A stretch of DNA of 64,000 nucleotides from Pyropia yezoensis. Lineage: Eukaryota; Rhodophyta; Bangiophyceae; Bangiales; Bangiaceae. Numbering within the stretch: the first letter of the stretch is position 1; each line of letters starts with the position of its first letter. Positions 20,551-32,500 of this stretch are shown piece after piece. A program made the position numbers and the translations under genes. The DNA is taken from positions 24,019,554 to 24,083,553 of the forward strand of contig CM020619.1 in assembly GCA_009829735.1 (NCBI GenBank), given 5' to 3'. The notes beneath the pieces are model-generated. The model did not search any database. It saw only the letters and a list, made by a program, of their open reading frames with translations, and had not been told where the DNA came from.

Positions 20551-21588
20551 CAGGCCTGATCAAGGGTACCGTTTTCGGCCATGTGTATGTGTATTGGGGA
20601 AACGTTTACACGTGGGTATGAGTATGGGGCCCACACCATTCCTCATGTGTAAGGTATCAGCAGGCCAGAGCCCTTACGGGTATGGCGCGTAGGTATACCT
20701 TCGACCCAGCCAGGCCCAAGAATACGCGGCAAAAATGGGAGGTAAGAGTATCAGTACCCGGGTATGAGACCTATGATTACCTGCGGACGTCGCCTAACTC
20801 CAGGTTTCTCACAAGTACAGTCGCCCTCGCACCATCCTCCTTTCCCGACGCCGTCTGTTATCCCGCCAGGCACACGAGAGCTGCTGCGGGACTTCGCTAA
20901 AAGGCCCACCGTCTCCCTCCTCCGATGAGCTCGCGTTATGGCGGCTCCCTGCGTCGCCGTCGCCTCGCCGAGTTCGACGTGTGCGCCACAGCAGTGCTGC
21001 CACCATTCTCTGAGCATGCTCTGATTGGTGCTGGCCGAGCCATGCTGCAGGGGCAAGGGCGAAGCCACGTTGGGCTGGTCCTCACGGAGGCATCACGTGT
21101 GCCAGCGAAAGGAGCCTTCGTACCACCCCTGGGTCCTGGTCAGGAACAGCCTGGGACGACTGTAACCCTGAACTGGACCAGACGTCGGCCTCGGAGGCTC
21201 CCACGTAGGGATACGTAGTGGCGCGTCGTGATTGATGGGCAGGTGGTTTGCAAGGAGGCTTCTGACCAACGCGGCAGGAACAAAGAAGCGGCGCGTCTGG
21301 GCAAAACGGCGCCCGGACGTCCGAGCGTTTCAAAACGGTGCCACCCCACGAACAATCGTTTCAAAACGGCGCCACCCCACGTCCAAGCAGTGAAATGCTT
21401 GCTGCCGTACTAAATTCTGACTTAAGTCCTCCTGGTACCCTTGAGGATCTGTGCAATGGGTATCTGATACTCTTGGCTGAAACGGTACTGTGTATCAGGC
21501 GAGGCTTCGATTTCGGTCAAGAGTACTTCAGATACCCTTGTTTGATACCCGGGTAGTACCCTTGGCGCGATACCCTTGATCAGGCCTG
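20551..21588. mobile_element. 1038-bp hAT-like non-autonomous element (X), full length
   Basis: The ends are inverted: 20551 starts CAGGCCTGATCAAGGGTACC and 21588 ends the complement (GATACCCTTGATCAGGCCTG). They match at 19 of 20 positions. The CAG terminus and an inferred 8-bp target duplication fit the hAT superfamily. Many GGGTAYC/GGTACC motifs repeat inside both ends, like hAT subterminal repeats. No transposase frame is present. The left flank is pol of element B. The right flank (21589 on) is unrelated DNA rather than the other half of pol, so this copy was truncated or rearranged at its right side. Positions 21070-21588 are almost identical to 63482-64000 in inverted orientation, with no net indel. 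Confidence 0.75.
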
Positions 21589-22537
21589 GTCGTGAGCCAG
21601 AGGACCTAGCCAGTGTGTGTCAAATGTCGACCACTCTCGCTGAGATCCAAGGTTCCCGTGGACTACAAGAGAAGCACAACACAAGTGCTTGTAGAGGAGA
21701 CCGAGGCGAGTAAGAAGTGCATTTTTTTTTTTCTGAGTGCTTCTGTTCTCTCTGAGCTACGAGCGAGAGAAGCCCAACAGACTGTAAGTGTCGCTCCGGG
21801 AATGTCGACCAGACCATGAAGCCAATGGAAACACCCGGATTTGAGATCAATCTGGGTCTGCGGTGCATGGTGAGCGAATCAATCGTGCTGAGTGTAGCAC
21901 GACCACGCACATTGGGCCACCTGGAACTATTTGACGGCGTCAGAAATACGCTTTGAAGTAGAGAAAAAAGGACAGCGTGGAGGGCGTCGACCCCCAGGTG
22001 TTGATGCTAGACCAGAAAGTGGAAAACATCTACGTCCATCTGCTGGTGGAAGGTCTCCAGCCCAGGTCATGTGAGCTTCTCGTGCTGTTGGATGCAAGCA
22101 GCGGAGAAAAATACATCCTTCAAGAATCGGCCTTCTTGGTGCCGTCAGGAGGGTCGACATTTCCGGCACTGGTCGACATTTGGCACCTACTAGCTACTGC
22201 CTCACGACCGTCTGCGAGTAACGCGTCACGCTGTTGATTGGCGCAGGTTGGCGCGGCGTTTGGCCATCAGCCAAAACACCGAGCCTAAAAGGCCCGTTTA
22301 GCACGGGTTGGCCCCGCTGCCGTTGAAAGCCAAAAACTCGAGCTCTCTCGAGGTGCATAAGGTGGTGTCGAGAGCGATTAAGAATTATGATATGTACTTA
22401 GTTTTGGAGCGTTACACGTCCCACCAATCAGAGCAAGAGCCAAACCGCTGAAAACGGCTGCCACGTAGTTGGCTTTTGGCATTTTGCTCCATTGGTGGAG
22501 GTGCTCTGAGAGAACGTCGCACTATCGCACTAATGCT
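21589..22537. other. no supported gene
   Basis: Balanced base composition with short overlapping frames only. An 86-codon frame at 21977-22237 (+) looks mildly protein-like ('ENIYVHLLVEGLQPRSCEL') but starts at GTG and has no recognisable domain. It is probably a remnant in repeat DNA. Confidence 0.4.
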
Positions 22538-22688
22538 GTTCTTCGAGCATTGTCCCATGCGGACAAGAACAACAGTGCTGTGCAGGTGTGTCTCCGCTGT
22601 TGACTTGACCTGACACGAGATTCGGAAGGATGAGCTGTTGCTCAGCTCCAGTGTCGCTCTTGTCCGCATGGGACAAAATGCAAAGAAC
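22538..22688. mobile_element. 151-bp MITE-like element with degenerate inverted ends
   Basis: The left end contains TGTCCCATGCGGACAAGAA and the right end its inverted complement (CTCTTGTCCGCATGGGACA), with outer GTTCTT/AAGAAC. The ends resemble those of the elements at 16793-17259 (GGACAAGAACAAC) and 54991-55445 (TTGTCTCATGG), so it may be a short internal-deletion member of that family. A lone half-end resembling the first family lies at about 22748-22785. Confidence 0.6.
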
Positions 22689-25600
22689 CTTCCCAGATAC
22701 TGGCACGCGATTGGCTCAACCTCTTGGTCATGTGCTTGTGGTCGTGATCGGATCGGCTAAAGTTTGGTACATAGCAATACGTACGCGCTTTCGAAGTGTG
22801 CTAAACAAAGTGTCTGGTACGGCTGCGCGCCCTCTGGCGAGCGATTCATACGTTGTTGAATCAATGTCGAGAGTACAGCAGCACCGAAGTCAAGAAGGGA
22901 AAAAGTGTGTATCCTGAGCAATTGCTTTGACACAATAGCTCATCTACGGTCCGTCGCACCTAGTGCCGGTTGTACCTACCAGATCACTTGATCCCTCTTG
23001 GGACAATTGTTTCCCGCTTTTTCGCTCCCGCAGTTCTTGCCTCTCCCGAGTGCACGAACTGACTTTTAGAATCTTCGTTGGAGTCGACACATCGTTCTCT
23101 TCTCTGGGGTGACCGACGCCAGTGAGCTCCTCCATGTGTGGTTGGCAGGGCTCCTCCGCCCGCGACGCCCAATCACCGAGCAGGATTGCCATGAAAATGG
23201 GACCCCACCGGATGTCCACATTGTCGGATTCGCGGGTTTCGACGAGGATTCGGTAAGGCTCAGGACCTGATTGCGTAATCAATTCTTCCGGGAGAATAGA
23301 CACTAAAGCTTTAGGCATTTGTACAACGTTTGTAAAAGTATCCGGGTCGAATATCAGTGATTAACAGTGCATTTTAATGCATGCTCTTGGGACCAACCTC
23401 TGACAGCCACTTGATCGTGCTCGAACACGTGCTGGTACGCGAGACAGTATTGCCAAAATCACGTTATACTCGTACACTGAGCGAAGAGCGGTGCGCTTCA
23501 CGACCCCTGGTATGTACGGGTAGTTGCTCCAGAATGATCAACGCTCGGAAACAACAGTTGTCTTCTTTAGCACTTGTTGCTTACGAGCAAGAACACGCTT
23601 TTAGCACTGAAAGAGATATGTTCCCTGGACACGACAGTTGCCCAGTGCTCTCAACAGCTGCCCCCAGCTGAGCATCCTCAGGTCAACAAGAGACCTAAAG
23701 TTAATATTGGTCTCACATCGAGGGGAAGACGGAAAAGTCTGCTGTTTGTGAGTGCTCCCTAGGAGCAAGCCCCGATTTCAAGCAGAACGTTCATCGCCTG
23801 CTGTCGCCGGGTCTGCGTTGCTGCTCCCTAAATTTTGTCCTGGGGTATAAGGCCTGTGATTTTATTCGAGTTACGCACACTCTTTAGTCTGTAATCATTG
23901 TATTTCGCTGTATTCCGAAGATCTGGCGAAAAAAGGAGCGCTCGGATTCCTGGCTTGAAAGGGCCATCGGCGAGAGGCTTGAGCAATCTTCAGTGACTAC
24001 CCGTAAGATGCGCCGCGCAGTGCCACTGACTCTGTCGTCTGGGATTTCGTGCATGCTTGATCCATTGGATTTGCGCGGGTCGTCATGGACCCCGCCACAT
24101 CATCATGTCGACCTGTTTCTTGACTATTTGCTTCAAGTGTCCCGGTTGCAGTTTAGTGCTGGCATTGTCGGTGTGCGTCCGTTGTTGGGGGTGAAGCCCA
24201 ATGACTTGTGCTTCACTGTAGTACCCCCTGTGCAGGTCTATTAAGTCCACAAGTCCATCGCAAACGCTTCAATTGAGGACAGTTACATTGGACCGTAAGC
24301 AATTGATGGAGCACATGCCAAGACCCACAGCTGTCGAAGAAAACAGATACACGCAGTCTCAACAACGCGTGTGAAACACTTCGCTGCAGATAACATCGCT
24401 CTCAAAAGGCCGCCAGTTGGCAGCTGGTTCCGAGGTTGAAAATCGATTCAAGCCTTATCTGCAGCGCCGGGAAGAAGAGCACTACAAGGCAGCTTGCTAA
24501 TGTCTGAAACAACCGACCGATCTCTATGTATCTCTCCACTGAGACGAAAAGGGCAAGAACGACTCCTTCTCCGCCTGCTCCTTCGCAGAAACTATGTCCC
24601 ACCCAAGTGCTTCTGCTGAGGCGAGCTCAATATGTCTTAAAAATGAAAAAGGTTGCGAAAAAAACTTTAACCTGCGTCCAGTACCTATCTCACATTATAA
24701 ACACTTAAGAACCAGTTGTACATGATGCGGGCGATGACGAAATTCTCATTTTTAGCACCTGTTTTTGCCTCAGCCCCACTACTGGATCGGGCTTGCCACG
24801 AGCACGTTGTGGAGCTCTTTTAAATGGAAGTGAAGTGAATCGACCATTTTTTCAATTGCATGCTGAATCGACACATTTGCATTTATGAAATAGTTGGCAA
24901 GAACGTGCAGACGCTTGTGAAAAGAGAAGAGGGCTATTTTCAAGGTGGCCCGAGACCCTCAATATAGGCCCCCCGTCGTGGGGGCCGTGCGCAAATCTGG
25001 ATACGGCGCACCCGCGACAACCTGAAACTCGCCTCCTCGACAGTGCCGACCGCAACAGTTTCTAATCACTGTCAGCTGCCAGTCTATATGGGTCATGGAG
25101 ACGTGCGGAGGCATATTTTTCCATGTGGGCTCTCTCGGCTCGGACGTGCTCAGAGAAGAAGACCATGTTTTCTTCGCCCACTTCGTATGTTCGTTGGGAG
25201 TGCCGTCCTCATGGACTGTTCTTCTGACGCGCCCTTGGGTCTCGTGAACAAGTGAGTTTGGGGGGGCTATCCCAAGTCGTCCGTCCTGCACGCAGAGTAA
25301 AGCTTCTTCTCTTGAGTCAGGATGTTGCAGTTAGGGTCAGCAACTATGATGGTATCAGAGAACACTCCTGGGGGGACTGCACCGCTTGGTGGAAAAAAGA
25401 AGGCGTCCGGAACGTCCTAGTCATCATGGGTAAGATTACCAACACGGAGCCTCAACAGGATGTTGAAAAACAGCTTATGATGTATTGGCACGTGGTCAGT
25501 TGGAATTAAAGGTCCATTCCACATAATAAGGCACACGAGATAAACTTCTTCCACGCAGGTACGTTCGCGGCTCCTCGCCGGAAAACATGTTCATCGTACT

Positions 25601-26999
25601 CAGACGTGTGATGCGGGTTTGAGAAAAGTAAGAAACAGTCTCTGGTAACCCGGGTGCGAGAGCGAAAAGAGCTGGAAAGAAGCACACACTGTAGACTTTG
25701 AAGTGGCTACGTGCCGACGCTGCACTCTCCGAAATCGTAGATATTGAATCGTCCACACTTCCTTTGGTCCTTTTTTTGAGACTCAACTTGAAACGTATGC
25801 GAATGGCGTCATTGTCGCGCGACGACGTCGCAGACGACGCTCCTTCTGTCTCCGGGACACCCCGGAGAAGTCTGCAAGGCCCTCAACAACTGGACTCACT
25901 CGATTCGAATCCAGACATGACTCGGTAGACGATGACTCTGATGACCAACGCCTTCACTCCCCGGACAGCCCGTGTGCTTGTTGCTCTACTGCCGCAGTTC
26001 TTTCGTCAGTGGCGACCGTCGTTTTGAAAGTACCCGTCAGTTAATATCGACCTCGGCCACGTGACTTAGTATACGAGACAGACCGGTAAGTATCGCTATC
26101 GAGGCAGCCACCCTGAATAACTTGTTCCTCCACACTTAGTGTCCGCTCATTGTTCGTTAGATATGCTGCCATGATGTTTTTCCCCCAGCTGATGCGAGCA
26201 GTAACAGTCGCCGGCCATAATCAGTTGCGCTCCCATCCTGATCATGGAGGGCTCATAGCAAGTCAATTCCAACTAAGAGCTTGATCCGTCGGTGCTAGAC
26301 TGAAGGTGAACTGCTGAACTGAAATCTTTGGCAGTGATGCATGTGCATGACCGCAAAATAGATCCCAGGTAACAGATTTCTGGCCAATAGCGTTTGAGAA
26401 CTGCTCGAAACGGCTCAGATATGCCTGTTTGAGAAAACCCGGGACTCCGTGATGCGGAGAAGCACATAAATGGCTCGTACTACGCAATCTTGACCCCTCT
26501 TCTGGAAAAATCAATTGGGCAGACCCTATCGCACCATGCCACTGATGTGGCTTCCATGTTTGCGTGCGCACGCGTTCTCGGGAACACCAAGAGATTTCCA
26601 GGCTCACCTGCTTGAGATACGACGCACTGCCATTAGGAGAATTAGTTGGTCAGTGGCGAGCCACATCAGGCATACGATTATTAGACCGCTTTCCGGTCAT
26701 GATCCCGTTCAGATTGTCCAGAGTTGAGCACTCAGCAACATTTTTGACCTTAACCACCTTGTCGAGCTTTGTTCGCAGGCAATAGAGCAGGGTTGTTCCC
26801 GGTTTCAATCGTTTCACTTCTTATTTTCCGTAATACACTAATTCAATAACACAACATAACAAATGGTCCCTAGAGACTCACCTTTCATTGAATTCTTTAT
26901 TGCATGTGAGACCACTTGCGCCGAAACCATGGACAACTTCAATTTACAACGTCCTTGTTCGGGCTGACTGCCAATCCGCAAGCAGTGCAGGGGGAACAG
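22689..26999. other. 4.3 kb of repeat-zone DNA without a supported gene
   Basis: The main structure is a diverged dispersed repeat at about 22780-23860 (also at 43390-44342). One minus-strand frame at 22944-23318 (124 codons, ATG) has normal composition ('PKALVSILPEELITQSG') but no known domain and lies inside that repeat. From 23860 to 26999 only short frames are present and I see no domain, RNA gene or long repeat. Confidence 0.4.
22780..23860 (+). repeat. diverged dispersed repeat D, copy 1
   Basis: Colinear blocks match 43390-44342: 'GTGTCTGGTACGGCTGCGCG', 'GACAGTTGCCCAGTG', 'AACAGCTGCCC', 'ACCTAAAGTT' and 'TGTCGCCGGGTCTGCGTTGC' ending in 'TTTTGTCCTGGGGTA'. The two copies differ by many substitutions and indels, so the family is old. 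No coding capacity was recognised. Confidence 0.65.
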
Positions 27000-27362
27000 T
27001 GTAGCAGTATGGTTGACCGTAGTGTGACCCTATATTAGGGGGGCTACTTCTAACCCCGTAACTTTCAATTTGGGAGTCCGTACTGGTCACGGTATTTATA
27101 AGTTACGTATGACCAGAGGGACTTGCATCTTGGGGTGGAGGGTAGTTAGTAGTGTCTCCGAGGGTTTATAACGAGGGGGCCGGCGGCGAATCCACCGCCG
27201 GCCATGGTAGAACAACGAACCCCTCCCATTTGGGCTCCCATCTTGGTCCCGTGGCTTGCGCTCCAAGGACAGCAACCTTGGCCTCCCGGTGACGTTGGTG
27301 CCGATCCCCCTTGGTGAGTGTTCCCTGAGAGTGGACGTGCAGCGGATGCCTATTGTGCTACA
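27000..27362 (+). repeat. 5' LTR of element A
   Basis: It begins TGTAGCAGTATGG and ends TTGTGCTACA; the terminal TGTAGCA/TGCTACA are inverted. A TATA-like TTTATAA lies at 27165-27171, and a GC-rich hairpin (27178-27203, one mismatch in an 11-bp stem) follows within ten bases. This arrangement suits a promoter and the start of the R region. It pairs with 37052-37414. Confidence 0.95.
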
Positions 27363-27363
27363 T

Positions 27364-27381
27364 TGGTGGAGCAGCAGGGGA
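27364..27381 (+). other. probable tRNA primer-binding site
   Basis: It lies one base after the 5' LTR and begins TGGTGGAGCAGCAGGGG, where TGG would pair with the CCA end of a tRNA. The tRNA species cannot be named by eye. Confidence 0.45.
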
Positions 27382-27587
27382 CGGGCTTCCGTCACCCTTG
27401 TGGTGACGCCGTCTTCGGCCCTGGCACACGGATAGGGATCCGGTCCATTTCTTGTACTCGTGGTGCTGCGATCTGTTTGATTGTTTTGAGTGGTTGCGTT
27501 TGACTGCGATCTACGGTTACTCTCCCCCAACTACCCCCTCGCTCTCTTATTCGTGGTGACTGTTACGTCGGTTGACTGAATGTGACT

Positions 27588-29488
27588 ATGTCTGCCCAAG
27601 AGGTGGGGAACGTTCAAGTTGACGGATCGGCGTCGACGCCGACCCCGGAGCTGAACCCGGGAACCGGGATCGGTGACCCGATCGACAAAATTGAGACGCC
27701 GATGCTCTCCGGTGCCGGATCGACGTTTGGTACGGCACGGACGGCCTGGGGCGGCGGACCGCCGCAACTGTCCTCTGCCGACCTCACGCCGCCGCCACCT
27801 TCACCAGGGGATTCCCTGACGGCATCATTGGCTCGCATCGAGGCCCGGTTCACCGGGCTCGACGCCCGTCAGGAGTGTACGGAGGACGCAATGGCGGTGC
27901 TGATGTCAGCATGCCATACGACGGTACCCCGTCGTGTTCCTCCCACACCGGTACGGTTCGAACCGGCCGGACTACTTTCGGAGTCCACCAGGGTCAACCC
28001 CGGTGTTGCTACTCCTGGACAACCCCCGGACACGGCGGGTTATGGATCCGACTCGTCAGCCGAGCTGGAACGTAGCCAAACGGAGCGCTACGCTCGGAGC
28101 ACCCAGAGCGGGCTCCGCGGACATGGTCCGGCGGATATTTACACCGGAACAGAGTCGGCGATGGGGGGAGACGGTACCGTCTCGCAGTACCCCCTCGACG
28201 ACGGAAACCAGGCAGCTCGGGTACCCGAGGCGCCGACGCCGGAAATTCCAGCGTCACTGGTGCAACAGCCGCGGACAAGGCACTCGTCAACGAGGGGCTG
28301 GCGCTGGAGATCCTCCCGCTCTTCGTTGATGAACGGGTACGAGGCATCCTCCGCCAGGCATCCCCGATGCCGGGAATGAGGGTCGCGGCCACCCCCATGG
28401 ATTACCGTGGCATACTGAAGGAGCTGCTAAGCAGCTACCTCAGTGAGGACAAGTGCGAAGACCACTATCGGGCCCTTCGCACCGCCACCGCCCAGTCCTG
28501 GGAGGATGAAGAGATGTTCGGACGCCGGATCCAAGAGCTCGACTACGAGCTGGGGAAGCTTCTCGGCGAATGGAAGCTACGGGCCATCCTGTTCGCAGGA
28601 GTACCCAACTATGTGCGGATATCCGCACGGGGAGCCAATACGGCTCGGACGACCTTCAGTCGACTGATGTATATGTGCAAGTCCCTAGGGGACGCCTACC
28701 GGGTGCTGCACCCGGAATGTGCCTTGGCCCCGAAGCCCAAGGGCGAGGGAGGCAAGCCCAGTCTTACCCCGGTACCGAGGCAAGAGAAGGTGGAGCGTAA
28801 GGCCGCACCAGTACTGGCGGCGACCGAACATACCCCTACGGGTGAGGATGAACCTCTAGTCGACCAACAGGGCCACCTGTTGCTACCGGCGACGCCGGTG
28901 ATTGATGAGCAGGGTACAGTAGCGTACATCGCCCCGGCTGGGACCCAGTTCCAGGTCAACGAGGGAGTGGGCCGGCGCGTCCCGTATGTGCGGACTACGG
29001 GGTATGCACCGGTTACGGGTAACCCCCACCAACCTCTGCCGACATGGGCAGTGCGTACGGAGGCACCTCCGCACATCGCTGGTAGAACCAACCGGCTGGG
29101 GGAGTCCATGTTCTGGTTGGCAACGGGACCCAAGGCCTACCAAGGGTCAGGCACTCGGGCCCCCGAGGCAGGCAACCGAACCTATGGAGCTAACCCGACA
29201 CGGACGCCCGGGACGGCCGGCACGTCCGGATGTATGTTGTGCGGAGACCCCCAGCACTGGGTGTCCTCATGCCCGCTCATCCCGGAGGAGTCTCGACGGG
29301 CAGCGGCGCAACGCACGTATCCATTGGGGGGTATCCCGCCAGAGGCCCGGCACCGGGTAGGCAGCAAGCTCCAGGAGGAGTACTGGCAGTCGAGGAGGCA
29401 CCTTCTCCCCCGGATATCCCGGAAGATAGTACCCGGCCGAGTACGGGAAACGAGTAAGAGGAAGGACGACACGGGGTCGCCGGGGTAA
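27588..29488 (+). pseudogene. gag of element A, frameshifted
   Basis: The N-terminal part reads from the ATG at 27588 (first residues MSAQEVGNVQ) to about 28260. The rest is in another frame, whose coding character is visible from about 28262 ('LALEILPLFVDERV') through to the stop at 29488. A frameshift therefore lies near 28250-28270. The C-terminal part holds a capsid-like helical region ('EEMFGRRIQELDYELGKLLG') and a zinc knuckle CX2CX4HX4C ('CMLCGDPQHWVSSC'), which bind and package element RNA in this family. The N-terminal 200 residues are Pro/Thr/Gly-rich. Pol starts 52 bases downstream in a different frame. Confidence 0.85.
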
Positions 29489-29540
29489 CCCTAGCAAGCC
29501 ACCCCGGACTGCCGCGGGGAAAGCCCCACGGAGAGCGCGG

Positions 29541-32500
29541 TTGAGCCGACGCCGCATCAACCCCCGGGCACATCTTCCGGCCCCGACGACACGGCGTCAG
29601 GGGATTGATGACCAACCTCCAAGGTTGGGAGGAGAAGACGGGAAGCCCCGTCACATGGAACCAGACAAGGGCCCTGTTCAGGATGCCCGAGCTACACCGG
29701 ATATCGGTGTAGGCCACGTACTGTTCATCTTGGAGAACTTCAAGGTATCAGCCACACTGGGGGTTGACCCCCAGTCGACCCAATCGTATTACCCTGTACT
29801 GGATACAGGGGCTGGACCTTACCTGATCCGGAAGGATACCCTCCCGGACAAGTGGCTCCCGCGTGTCAGAGTTGCTCGGGGACCCACGATCAAGGATGCG
29901 AATGGTCGTCTCATTCGTACGACCGCAGCGATGTCGCTGCGGGTCACCATCTGGGAGCTCACCACGGAAGTTGACTTCCTAGTGTGTGAGACTCTATCTG
30001 TGCCCTGCATACTGGGGTGCACCTTCATCAACGTTCACGTTGATGCAATCCGGCCGGGCCGGAGGACCGTCGAGCTGCAAGAGGCCGACGGGACGAAGAG
30101 AGGACAAACAGCTATCGTCAGGGACCTGACGCTACAAGGGAGCCACGTTAACGTGGCTGAGGTATACGCCAGCGTAGAACCGAAGACACTCCGGCTTGCC
30201 AAGCGGACTCGCTTTGAGCCGTTATCGGAGACCGTCCTCCCGGTTAACTGTGACCTCGCAGGCATCTGCAGAGTCCAGTCCAACCTACGAACCTACGAGC
30301 GCCATGGGTTGACCATGGCCAACGGTATCGTAGACCTCCCAGCGGGGGGGTTATCACTGCTCGTGATGGCGAACTATCGCCGTAAGGCAGTCACCCTTCC
30401 GAAAGGGACTATCCTCGGGATCGCCGAGCTCTACGAAGGAGACATCCTTACCCCTGACAAGGAAGGTCAAGTGGAACCACTTGAGGTACTGGCGGTCGCC
30501 GAGACCACCGAGCTGCAGCAACCCGATGACGGGAAGCCTAACCCATCACCAGCTCCGGCGGACATTCCGCCACAGGACCAAGAAGCCTTGAAGGCACTGG
30601 CCGAGGCTGACCTCGACCATCTTCCCCCTTCGGTAGCTGAAGGAGTACGTCGGATGCTACGGAAGCATGACGTTATGTGGACCGGCGGGGCGCTGGGTAC
30701 CATTGGGGCAACCCAACACCGTATAGACCTGGTACCAGGTGCTCGACCAGCGCGGTCGCAACCGCATCGCGCGGGACCTATGCAACGAGAGATCGTTGAT
30801 GGAGAAGTGAAGAGGATGAGCGAAGCTAAGGTGATCCGACCTTCGATGTCGGAGTGGGGCGCCCCAGTCGTTATCGTACCGAAGAAGGATCAAACCCCTC
30901 GGTTCTGCATCGATTATCGACGCCTCAACTTGGTTACCAAGAAAGACTCATACCCTTTACCAAGGATGGACGAGTGTATCGACTCGCTGGGGGAGGCCAC
31001 AGTGTTTACCACTATCGACTGAAATGCCGGGTACTGGCAGATCCCAGTTGCGGAAGAGGATATCCCCAAGACGGCGTTCGTCTGTCACAGTGGCGTGTAC
31101 GAGTTCCTCAGGATGCCCTTCGAATTGTTTAACGCCCCCGCCACATTCCAGCGGGCCATCGACATTATACTGTCGGGAGTCAAGTGGCGTAACTGCCTGG
31201 TGTACTTGGACGATGTCATCGTCTTCTCGCGTAACATGGATGACCATGTGCAACATGTCGACGAGGTACTCACCCTCTTGCGGAACGCCGGGGTAACCCT
31301 GCGCCTCAAGAAGTGTGCCTTCTTTCAGCAGACCGTAGATTATCTGGGTTACCAGATCACACCAGGTAAACTGGGAGTGTTCGAAGCTAATACCCGGGCA
31401 CTCCGGGATGCGCGATACCCAACCACCCAGACAAAGCTGAAAAGCTTCCTGGGGATGTGCAACGTATACCGACGGTTCGTCAAGGACTTCGCTCGTATAG
31501 CCAAACCGTTAACGGTTCTGACGAGCAGCGCCTTGCCAAAGGTACTCCAACCTCCCTCGCCCAGCGAGGGAGAGGCATTCGAGCTGCTCAAGCAAGCTCT
31601 GCTAGCCCCACCCGTGCTTGCGTGGCCGCATAGACGCGGGAACTTCGTCATCGGCGTCGATGCCTGCGATACCCAAGTGGGATGCACCCTGCTACAGGGA
31701 GAGACAATCATCGGTACCGACAATGCTATCCCGGACCTACATCCGGTAGGGTACTTCAGCCGGACACTCAACCCGGCTGAGCGTAACTATAGTGCCACCG
31801 AGCGCGAGTGCCTCGGAGTCATATGGGCAGTGCAACTGCTCCGGCCATACCTGGAAGGTTCCAGGTTCATCGTGAGGTCCGACCACGAACCTTTACGATG
31901 GCTTCTCAACCTTGGTGACAAAGATTCCGACAGCCACGGTCGGCTAGCCCGGTGGAGGCTGAAGATGGCCGAGCACGACTACCGGACCATATATAAGGCC
32001 GGCTCTACCCATCATCTGGGAGACGCGCTGTCGCGACTCGATACACCGAGCGGGGATACCCGATAGGTGGACGAGGACATCCCGGTTGTACCGGTTTGCA
32101 TCGTGGGTAATGCCACCCAAGGTATGGTTGACCATACCATGGCACACCTTGCGTGCCCTTTGACCCTCGCGGACTTCCGCGAGGCACAGGCCAATGACGA
32201 TGACTGTAAACGCCATCGCGCTAACCTCCTGGCCGGTACGGCCGGCATCTTCTCCGAGAATGAGGACGGACTCATATACCGGCGGGCACCCGCCGATGGT
32301 CGGCATCAGGTCGTGGTTCCCGTGCCCTTACGACAAGCCGTCATGGAACGAGAACACGAGAACCCCACAGCCGGACACCCGGGGGATTCGCGCATGTTCG
32401 CAGCAATGCGAAGGTTCTTCTAATGGCCAGCAATGGCCGTTGACGTAATCGACCACGTGCGGGGATGCCACCCGTGTGCACGGAATCGTATGAGTCTTCA

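Noticed and set aside
22944..23318. 124-codon minus-strand ATG frame as a gene
   Set aside because: Normal composition, but it lies within diverged repeat D and has no domain. Its counterpart in copy 2 is not open.
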